Assembly: GCA_003446775.1 (NCBI GenBank)
Contig: DMCH01000026.1
Location: forward strand, 1-10,798
Length of the DNA: 10,798 nucleotides
Source of the DNA: Chloroflexota bacterium
Lineage (GTDB): Bacteria > Chloroflexota > Dormibacteria > Dormibacterales > Dormibacteraceae
Reading direction: 5' to 3'
Shown here: one piece after another, positions 5,717 through 10,798 of the stretch
Layout of the letters: each line of letters starts with the position of its first letter
Numbering within the stretch: position 1 is the stretch's first letter
Translations under genes and position numbers: made by a program
Notes under the pieces: model-generated
Told to the model about the DNA's origin: nothing
The model's database searches: none
What the model saw: the letters and a program-made list of their open reading frames with translations, nothing else

Positions 5717-6604
5717 GTGATCGTCTGTGATGTCGGGCCGCGCGACGGGCTGCAGAACGAGGACCGGGTGCTCGAACCGGCGGTGCGCGCGGAGTTGTGC
5801 AACAAGCTGGCGGCCGCGGGCCTGAAGCGCATCGAAGCGGCGAGCTTCGTCAACCCGAAGCTCGTTCCGCAGATGGCGGGCGCCGAGGACGTCATGGCGG
5901 CGCTGCACCGGCGACCGGGAACGTCATATGCGGGCCTCCTCCTCAACGAGAAGGGCTACGACCGGGCGATCGCGGCGGGAGTGGACGAGGTCCACTACGC
6001 ATTCGCGGCCACGGATGAGTTCGGCCGGCGCAACCAGAACGCCACCACCGAGGAAGGCCTGAAGACGGCTCTGTCATTGGTGGCCAAAGCCCGCTCGGAC
6101 CGGGTGCCAGTGACGGTGACGATCAGCGTTACGTTCGGCTGCCCATTCGAAGGAGTGGTTCCGCCAGAGCGGGTGCTCGGCCTGGTCCAGCGCCTGATGG
6201 CGATCCCGCCCGATGAGATCTGCCTCGCCGATACGATCGGGGTCGGCGTTCCTTCGCAGGTCACGGCGCTGGTGCGCGGCGCACGCGAGCTGGGCGCGAC
6301 CGTCGGCGCCCACTTCCACAACACCCGCAACACGGGCTACGCGAACGCCGTGGCCGCCCTCGAACAGGGAGTGGTTTCGCTCGACGCGTCGGTGGGGGGC
6401 GCCGGCGGCTGCCCGTTTGCGCCCAAGGCGACCGGCAACATCGCCACCGAGGATCTCGTCTACCTGCTGCGAGGTATGGGCGTCGACACGGGCATCGACC
6501 TCGACGCACTGATTGAATGCTCACGCTGGCTCGGGCTGCAGCTCGGCAAGGAGCTGCCGGGGATGGTCGCACGCGCGGGAGATTTTCCGAATGCTAAAGA
6601 CTAA
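5717..6604 (+). CDS. mvaB: Hydroxymethylglutaryl-CoA lyase family protein
   Basis: A 295-residue cytosolic TIM-barrel lyase, close to the usual HMG-CoA lyase length (about 300), which splits HMG-CoA into acetoacetate and acetyl-CoA in leucine breakdown. Seen: GPRDGLQNE at 7-15 with the catalytic R9 and metal-binding D10, E40 in IEAASF, GCPFEG at 141-146, the metal-binding HxH at 199-201, the catalytic-loop Cys in GGCPFAPKATGN (C232) and N241. Oddity: the usual HxHDT is HFHNT here, and the next residues RNTGYAN differ from the classic enzyme, so a related 3-hydroxy-acyl-CoA or another substrate is possible; the symbol is family level only. The start is GTG 5717, matching the family N-terminus. 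No Shine-Dalgarno is present; TACCTT at 5704-5709 could be the -10 of a leaderless transcript. The 3' end overlaps the nitrilase gene by 14 nt. Confidence 0.88.
   Translation: MIVCDVGPRDGLQNEDRVLEPAVRAELCNKLAAAGLKRIEAASFVNPKLVPQMAGAEDVMAALHRRPGTSYAGLLLNEKGYDRAIAAGVDEVHYAFAATDEFGRRNQNATTEEGLKTALSLVAKARSDRVPVTVTISVTFGCPFEGVVPPERVLGLVQRLMAIPPDEICLADTIGVGVPSQVTALVRGARELGATVGAHFHNTRNTGYANAVAALEQGVVSLDASVGGAGGCPFAPKATGNIATEDLVYLLRGMGVDTGIDLDALIECSRWLGLQLGKELPGMVARAGDFPNAKD
6577..6581 (+). promoter_or_regulatory. Shine-Dalgarno GGGAG of the nitrilase
   Basis: GGGAG lies nine bases before ATG 6591, inside the end of the lyase gene. It supports this ATG over the open frame extending upstream to 6513, which would add 26 residues not expected for a nitrilase. 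Confidence 0.55.
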
Positions 6605-7556
6605 AAAAGCTAGCCCTCACCGGGTCGCCGTCGTCCAGCACCCGCCGGTGCTCCTTCACCGGGAGAAGACGATCAAGCGGGGCGTCGAGCTGATGGATGA
6701 AGCGGCGGCCGGCGGGGCGCGATTCGTGTCCTTTCCCGAGACGTGGCTGCCCGGCTACCCGGAGTGGGTGTGGCGGCTGCGCCCGGGTGACGATTACGAG
6801 CTGACAGGGAAGATTCACGCCCGGCTGCTCGAGAACGCGGTCGACCTGAAGGCGGGGCACTTGAAGCCGATCCAGGCGGCGGCGCGGCGGCTGAAGCAGA
6901 CGGTCTCGATTGGCGTGCACGAGCGGGACTCGGAATTCAGCCGGGGCACGCTCTACAACACGGTCGTCTTGATCGGCCCCGACGGCGAGGTGCTGAACCG
7001 GCATCGCAAGCTGATGCCCACCAACCCGGAGCGAATGGTCTGGGGCGTGGGGGACGCCCGCGGGCTGCGGGTGATCGAGACGCCGGCCGGCAGGGTCGGC
7101 TCATTGATCTGCTGGGAGAACTACATGCCGCTGGCGCGCTTCAGCCTGTTCGCGCAGGGGTGCGAGGTGTATGTCGCGCCGACGTGGGATGCCGGCAGCA
7201 CGTGGGTGTCGACCATGCGGCACATCGCGGCGGAAGGCCGGTGCTGGGTGCTCGGCAACGGCACGGCGATGCGAGGCAAGGACGTCCCCGCCGACTTCCC
7301 CGACCGCGCCCGTATCTTTCCGGACCTGGAGGATTGGTTCAACCCGGGCGATTCGGTCATCGTCGCGCCAGACGGAAAGCTGGTCGCCGGCCCGCTGCAC
7401 GAGAAGCACGGCATCCTGTTCGCGGACTGCGACCCGGAGCGAGCGTCGGCGGCGAAGCGGACTCTCGACGTCGCCGGGCACTACGGGCGCCCCGACATCT
7501 TCAGGCTCGAGGTGAACCGGGAGGCGCGGCCTCCGGTGGATTTCGGTTCGGGTTAA
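6591..7556 (+). CDS. Nitrilase (carbon-nitrogen hydrolase superfamily, branch 1)
   Basis: A 321-residue cytosolic enzyme expected to hydrolyse a nitrile to the carboxylic acid and ammonia. The catalytic triad is visible: Glu50 in SFPETWLPGYPEW, Lys140 in HRKLMPTNPERMVWG, and Cys174 in LICWENYMPLAR. The CWENYMPL sequence around the cysteine is the signature of true nitrilases and cyanide hydratases rather than amidases or carbamoylases. EF-S-R-G-T-L-YNT near 115-123 corresponds to the conserved second-glutamate region. The start ATG 6591 overlaps the preceding lyase by 14 nt and has a GGGAG at good spacing, so the two genes form a translationally coupled pair. The stop overlaps the convergent carboxypeptidase stop by 4 nt (7553-7556). 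The substrate (aliphatic, arylaceto- or cyano-acid) cannot be told from sequence. Confidence 0.92.
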   Translation: MLKTKKASPHRVAVVQHPPVLLHREKTIKRGVELMDEAAAGGARFVSFPETWLPGYPEWVWRLRPGDDYELTGKIHARLLENAVDLKAGHLKPIQAAARRLKQTVSIGVHERDSEFSRGTLYNTVVLIGPDGEVLNRHRKLMPTNPERMVWGVGDARGLRVIETPAGRVGSLICWENYMPLARFSLFAQGCEVYVAPTWDAGSTWVSTMRHIAAEGRCWVLGNGTAMRGKDVPADFPDRARIFPDLEDWFNPGDSVIVAPDGKLVAGPLHEKHGILFADCDPERASAAKRTLDVAGHYGRPDIFRLEVNREARPPVDFGSG

Positions 7557-9073
7557 TCCTTGGCCTGATTCAGGCCGTACAGAGCGCCGTACTTCTTGCG
7601 CACGTATGCGATCCACGGCTTCGGCGTAAGCGGCCGGCCAGTCTCGCGTTCGAGCAACTCGTTGGGCGTGAACTTGCGCCCGTGCCGGTACACGTGCTCT
7701 TGCAGCCAGCCCAGCAGCGCCCCGAACTCGCCGCGCTCCATCTGGTCGTCGAGGTCGGTCAGCTCCGACCGAATCTTCTCCATCAGTTGCGCGCCGATGA
7801 TGTTGCCCAGCGTGTAGCCGGGAAACTCGGCGAACCCGACGAACGACCAGTGGATGTCCTGGAGGACCCCCTCGCGGTCGTTGCGGACGTCAAGACCGAC
7901 GTACGACTTGAACAGCTCGTTCCAGGCCTCAGGCAGGTCGGCAACCTTCAGCTTGCCCTCGAGCATGTCGTTCTCCAGCTCGAAGCGCAGCAGGATGTGA
8001 AGGTTGTAGGTGACCTCGTCGGCTTCGACACGGATGAAGGATGGGTACGACTTGTTGACCGCGCGATAAAAAGCCTCGGCGTCAACGCCCTTGAGCGGTT
8101 CGGGAAACGTCTTGCGCAGGCTGGGAAAGAAGTGATGCCAGAAGGGGAGACTGCGCCCGACCAGGTTCTCCCAGAGCCGCGACTGCGACTCGTGCACGCC
8201 AGGTGAGGCGCCGTCCCACAGAGGCGTGCGGTCGAGGTTGCGGCCGATGCCCTGGAAGTACATGCCGTGCCCCGCTTCGTGAATCGATCCGAACAGGCAC
8301 TCATTGAAGAAGTCGCGCGAGACGCGCGTGGTGATGCGGACGTCGCCCGGACCGAACGCGGTGCTGAAAGGATGCGTGGAGATGTCCTGCCGGCCGCGCT
8401 CGAGGTCGTAGCCAAGCTTGGTGACCGTTTCGAGCGCATATCGGACCTGCCGGTCGGGATCGAACCCGCGATGCAGCACCCTGTCGTCGATGACGTCTGC
8501 ATGGCGTTTGATGTCGGCGACGAGAGGCACGATGGCGGCCTTGAGCTCGTCGAAGATCGCCTCGAGCTGATCGGTCGTCAATCCCGGTTCGGTCCGGTTG
8601 AGGAGGGCGTCGTACGCCCGCTTCTCGTAACCAAGCGCTTCGGCGACCCGCTTGTTGAGCTCCACATTCTTCTCGAGGTAGGGGGCGAAGAGCGCGAAGT
8701 TGGCCTCGTGGCGGGCTTTCTGCCAGTGTGGTCGGGCCGATGCGCTCGCGTGAGCGATCTCAGCCACCAGCTCGGATGGCAGCTTGCGAGCCTGGTCGTA
8801 ATCGCGGCGCGTGACGCGCACGAGGCTCGCGTCGTCTGAGTCGAAGGGCGAGTTCGCAGTGGCGGCTTCGGCTTCATCCAGCAGCCGGCCCACCTCGTCT
8901 GCGGTGAAGCGGCGGTGCGCGACCTCGCTGAGAGTCGACAACTGCTCCGCACGGTTGTGGACGCCGCCTGGCGGCATGTACGTTTCCTGGTCCCAGTCGA
9001 GCACGGCGGCTGCCCGATGGAGATCGGTGACCTCGGCCAGGATCGCCTTCAAGCGCTGCAGCGCGTCAGCCAT
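7553..9073 (-). CDS. Carboxypeptidase Taq family zinc metallopeptidase (M32)
   Basis: A 506-residue cytosolic carboxypeptidase of the normal M32 length (about 500), removing C-terminal residues from peptides with broad specificity except usually proline. All family signatures are in order: HPF at 234-236, DVRIT at 244-248 (the D-x-R-x-T substrate motif), HEAGH at 265-269 supplying two zinc histidines and the catalytic Glu266, HESQSRLWEN at 294-303 with Glu295 as the third zinc ligand, and IRVEAD at 347-352. The N-terminus LDWDQETYMPPGG (25-37) is also characteristic. The start ATG 9073 has GGGGGTGAT five bases upstream, nearly the full anti-Shine-Dalgarno complement. It is transcribed toward the nitrilase, and the two stop codons overlap. 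No frameshift or missing residue is seen; probably a housekeeping peptide-recycling enzyme. Confidence 0.96.
   Translation of the reverse strand: MADALQRLKAILAEVTDLHRAAAVLDWDQETYMPPGGVHNRAEQLSTLSEVAHRRFTADEVGRLLDEAEAATANSPFDSDDASLVRVTRRDYDQARKLPSELVAEIAHASASARPHWQKARHEANFALFAPYLEKNVELNKRVAEALGYEKRAYDALLNRTEPGLTTDQLEAIFDELKAAIVPLVADIKRHADVIDDRVLHRGFDPDRQVRYALETVTKLGYDLERGRQDISTHPFSTAFGPGDVRITTRVSRDFFNECLFGSIHEAGHGMYFQGIGRNLDRTPLWDGASPGVHESQSRLWENLVGRSLPFWHHFFPSLRKTFPEPLKGVDAEAFYRAVNKSYPSFIRVEADEVTYNLHILLRFELENDMLEGKLKVADLPEAWNELFKSYVGLDVRNDREGVLQDIHWSFVGFAEFPGYTLGNIIGAQLMEKIRSELTDLDDQMERGEFGALLGWLQEHVYRHGRKFTPNELLERETGRPLTPKPWIAYVRKKYGALYGLNQAKD
7562..7576. terminator. Possible bidirectional hairpin at convergent gene ends
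   Basis: GGCCTG (7562-7567), loop ATT, CAGGCC (7571-7576): a perfect six-pair stem five bases past the nitrilase stop, inside the last codons of the carboxypeptidase. There is no T-tract on either side, so termination is only a guess. Confidence 0.25.
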
Positions 9074-9078
9074 GCACC

Positions 9079-9087
9079 ATCACCCCC
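9079..9087 (-). promoter_or_regulatory. Shine-Dalgarno of the M32 carboxypeptidase
   Basis: On the minus strand GGGGGTGAT, five bases before ATG 9073. It matches the AGGAGGTGAT complement of 16S rRNA at most positions and confirms the start. Confidence 0.65.
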
Positions 9088-9116
9088 ACGCGTATTCTCT
9101 CCGGAATGGCGGTTCC

Positions 9117-9192
9117 GCCCCGCTAGCTCAGTGGATAGAGCATCTGCCTTCTAAGCAGAGGGTCGGGGGTTCGAATCCCTCGCGGGGCACCA
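9117..9192 (+). tRNA. tRNA-Arg (anticodon UCU), CCA encoded
   Basis: A full cloverleaf is readable. The acceptor GCCCCGC (9117-9123) pairs with GCGGGGC (9182-9188). The D-stem is GCTC/GAGC. The anticodon stem TCTGC/GCAGA encloses the loop CTTCTAA with anticodon TCT at 9150-9152, reading AGA. The T-arm has loop TTCGAAT, and the T-stem is five pairs with one G-U. The discriminator is A9189, followed by an encoded CCA at 9190-9192. Mature length is 76 nt with CCA. A TATTCT at 9093-9098 could be the -10 box; no convincing -35 is visible. AGA is a rare codon in such GC-rich genomes, so this is probably the sole or minor decoder. No integrase or repeated 3' end suggests an inserted element here. 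Confidence 0.97.
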
Positions 9193-9211
9193 CTCCCCGA
9201 GGGGGAGAGGG
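9193..9211. repeat. Second copy of the REP-like palindrome, tRNA-adjacent hairpin
   Basis: CTCCCC (9193-9198), loop GAG, GGGGAG (9202-9207), then AGGG. This 18-base core (9194-9211) agrees at 16 positions with the reverse complement of 1420-1437 in the exporter gene. It begins at the base after the tRNA CCA and ends four bases before the stop of the minus-strand lipoprotein gene, so it could act as a stop hairpin for either transcript. The plus strand lacks a T-run. Confidence 0.5.
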
Positions 9212-9215
9212 AAAG

Positions 9216-10217
9216 TTATTTGAGGGTGACGATGGCCTGCGCGAAGCTGGTCATCGCGTTCCAATAGCCCAGCATGAACACCAGCGTGTACTTGCCCGGG
9301 GCGGCGTCGGCCGGCACCATGAAGACCATCTGGAAGGTGACGCTCGAGCCGGGCTTCAGCACACCGGCGGGTCCGCAGTTCAGCGAATAGATGTGCTTTC
9401 CTCCGAGCTGCGGGCTTCCGTTCACGAGGTCCGCGAACAGCTCCTCCTCATAAGTCGGGCAGAGCTCAACCAGGTCGAGTGCCTGATTCCGGTCATCGGC
9501 CAGCGTGACCAGGTAATGGAGCGCGTTGCCAACTCGGACCGTGCTAGGCACCTGCATCGAGATCGCGGGCAACGGCGGCACGGGGCTGGCAGGCATGGGC
9601 ACGTTCGGCCCCTCGAAGGCGCCCACCCCGAGGCCTTCGCAGACATAGGCGCCGGGTCCGGCTGGAATCGTGATGCCAATCACACCGCCCGCGGGAATCG
9701 CGACAAGGGCCTCGGCCGGGACGACGGGTTGCGCACCAGGGCAGTTGTCGCCCTGCGTAGCCCAGTCGATTTCAACGCCGGCCTCCCCCAGGTTGAGACC
9801 TGTATTGGGCGTGGGCGCGGGGCCGGCCTCGACCAGGGTGCGGCCGGGTTGCCTAGGCGGATAGAACAGCGCCCGCTCCCGGAAAGGGATCGGGTGGCCG
9901 CTCGAGTCAAGCATTCCGACCGAAGGCGTTCCGTCCAGGTAACACTCACCTACGCCGGCGAATCCGATCGTGGTGATCAGGTGTCCGGTGGCGCTGTTTT
10001 CCCCAATCACAGCCCCAATGAGATCTGTGGCCTGGCACGCGGGTGTGTTCAGCGGGATTGGGGCGGGTCCTTGTGAGAGCGGCGGAGGATTCAGGTTGGG
10101 CGTCAACGGCGCCCACGGAATGGCCTGGCCGGACGACCCCGGTTCGGGCGGATGATCGGGCTTCTGGCATCCGGCCAGGAGGGCTACTAGGAACAGCGCG
10201 ATCAGCGCCTTTGCCAT
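9216..10217 (-). CDS. Secreted lipoprotein, DUF4232-like N-terminal domain
   Basis: A 333-residue protein from ATG 10217; a TTG one codon earlier is an alternative and neither has a Shine-Dalgarno. The signal MAKALIALFLVALLAGC carries a lipobox L-A-G-C with Cys at 17, so the protein is anchored outside the membrane. A proline-rich linker (about 18-58) follows. The next segment, A-C-Q-A-T-D-L through E-C-Y-L-D-G-T-P-S-V-G-M-L (about 58-105), has the Cys spacing and G-T/G-H pattern of DUF4232 extracellular domains. The C-terminal third (PGSSVTFQMVFMVPADAAPGKYTL) looks like an immunoglobulin-like beta-sandwich. The function is unknown. It lies 32 nt after the HEAT-repeat gene on the same strand, so the two may be co-transcribed. 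The name rests on pattern recall. Confidence 0.8.
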   Translation of the reverse strand: MAKALIALFLVALLAGCQKPDHPPEPGSSGQAIPWAPLTPNLNPPPLSQGPAPIPLNTPACQATDLIGAVIGENSATGHLITTIGFAGVGECYLDGTPSVGMLDSSGHPIPFRERALFYPPRQPGRTLVEAGPAPTPNTGLNLGEAGVEIDWATQGDNCPGAQPVVPAEALVAIPAGGVIGITIPAGPGAYVCEGLGVGAFEGPNVPMPASPVPPLPAISMQVPSTVRVGNALHYLVTLADDRNQALDLVELCPTYEEELFADLVNGSPQLGGKHIYSLNCGPAGVLKPGSSVTFQMVFMVPADAAPGKYTLVFMLGYWNAMTSFAQAIVTLK

Positions 10218-10249
10218 CAACAGTGAATACGTACGACCCAGGCGACGCG

Positions 10250-10798
10250 TTACGCGGCGGGTTTCTTTTTCGCCGGTTTCTTAGCCTTCGGTTTCGCGGT
10301 TCTGACCTTCGATTCCTCGACACCCTTTCGAAAACCTTTGAGCCGGGCCTTGCCGAGGTTGCTCTTCATGACCCACGAGATGTCCGGGTCAGACGAACGC
10401 AGCCACTTCACGAACAGCGGTCGGGCCGCCGCCGGGTTGGCCGCGGCCGCCACGCTCCAGCAGTAGCCCATGGCCTGGCGGAGCACCCGAAAGCCTTCGT
10501 GCTTTCGATCACGGGTGGCCGCCATCGATCGGGTGATGTGGTCCAGCACCAGCAGCACGCGCCGGACCTCGTCGGCCTTCTTCAACAACGCCGGCTCGCA
10601 CAGTCCGGCGGCCGCCGCCCTCTGCACCAGCGGACCACCCTTCGACCAGACCTCCATCTGCGCGATCAGCTGCGGCATGCTCGCGTGCCCCATCCGCTGC
10701 AGCGCGATCGCGACGCCCTCGCGCACCCGCCATCTCGTGTCCTCGGCCAGCTCCTTGAGCCACGGCAGCACCGTGTCGGGGTCGGTCGCGGCCAGGCG
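10250..10798 (-). CDS. HEAT-repeat protein, distantly DNA alkylation repair-like (5' end beyond window)
   Basis: The frame is open to the right edge, giving 182 visible C-terminal residues. Helical repeats of HEAT type are visible, for example WLKELAEDTRWRVREGVAIAL and, later, FVKWLRSSDPDISWVMKSNL. Tryptophan plus V-R-E/K positions resemble the AlkD-like and actinobacterial HEAT-repeat family, in which such surfaces contact DNA or protein; catalytic N-glycosylase activity cannot be judged because the N-terminal half is missing. The last 18 residues are a basic tail, VRTAKPKAKKPAKKKPAA, like histone-H1-type nucleic-acid-binding tails. The gene precedes the lipoprotein by 32 nt on the same strand. 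Confidence 0.8.
   Translation of the reverse strand, partial: RLAATDPDTVLPWLKELAEDTRWRVREGVAIALQRMGHASMPQLIAQMEVWSKGGPLVQRAAAAGLCEPALLKKADEVRRVLLVLDHITRSMAATRDRKHEGFRVLRQAMGYCWSVAAAANPAAARPLFVKWLRSSDPDISWVMKSNLGKARLKGFRKGVEESKVRTAKPKAKKPAKKKPAA

Noticed and set aside
6513..6590. Upstream extension of the nitrilase frame
   Set aside because: It would add 26 residues overlapping the lyase by 92 nt; the ATG at 6591 has a ribosome-binding site and fits the family N-terminus.
8811..10076. Plus-strand open frame of 421 codons
   Set aside because: It runs antisense through the M32 gene start, straight through the tRNA-Arg and then antisense through the lipoprotein gene; its translation is low-complexity Arg/Gly/His-rich, a GC-rich shadow frame.
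1..10798. CRISPR array, insertion sequence, integrase or attachment-site pair
   Set aside because: No regularly spaced repeats, no transposase or recombinase-like protein in any frame, and no duplicated tRNA 3' end were seen.

Overview
The window is about 10.8 kb of high-GC DNA with densely packed genes and strong GC preference at third codon positions. GTG and TTG starts are used, and neighbouring genes overlap by a few bases. The gene content is that of a free-living, probably soil, bacterium: DHA2-type drug exporter, secreted lipoproteins, an Asp-box secreted protein, M32 carboxypeptidase, and the remnant of an actinobacterial-style LuxR response regulator. Actinomycetota or a Chloroflexota/Dormibacterota-like lineage would both fit; the sequence alone does not decide. 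No integrase, transposase, CRISPR array or phage gene is present.

Layout. (1) 1-674, minus: a class I SAM methyltransferase cut by the left edge and resembling sugar N,N-dimethyltransferases (DesVI/TylM1). (2) 712-780, plus: a short relic of the C-terminus of a NarL/LuxR-type response regulator, squeezed between two minus-strand genes. (3) 777-2968, minus: a two-gene operon of DHA2 (14-helix) MFS exporter followed by a TetR regulator, joined by an ATGA overlap. A palindromic repeat lies inside the 3' end of the exporter gene. (4) 3001-5662, plus, divergent from the exporter: two exported proteins, a lipoprotein phosphoesterase and an Asp-box (sialidase-fold) protein. The gap between them carries an 11-bp-phased TTAAG direct repeat, and the second gene ends in a good intrinsic terminator. 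(5) 5717-7556, plus: an HMG-CoA-lyase-family gene overlapping a nitrilase by 14 nt. (6) 7553-9073, minus: M32 carboxypeptidase, convergent with the nitrilase by a 4-nt overlap. (7) 9117-9192, plus: tRNA-Arg(UCU) with encoded CCA, followed at once by a second copy of the palindromic repeat. (8) 9216-10798, minus: a HEAT-repeat protein with a lysine/proline-rich tail (cut by the right edge), then a DUF4232-like lipoprotein.

How they work together. Three functional units can be inferred: a self-regulated efflux operon (exporter plus TetR); a pair of surface or secreted proteins that may answer to a response regulator; and a coupled lyase/nitrilase pair in small-molecule catabolism. No stretch longer than about 110 bases lacks a gene. 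I found no convincing new multi-gene defence or biosynthetic system. The best leads are the response-regulator relic, the palindromic repeat that became coding sequence, the phased TTAAG repeat, and the lyase-nitrilase pairing with an altered HxHDT motif.
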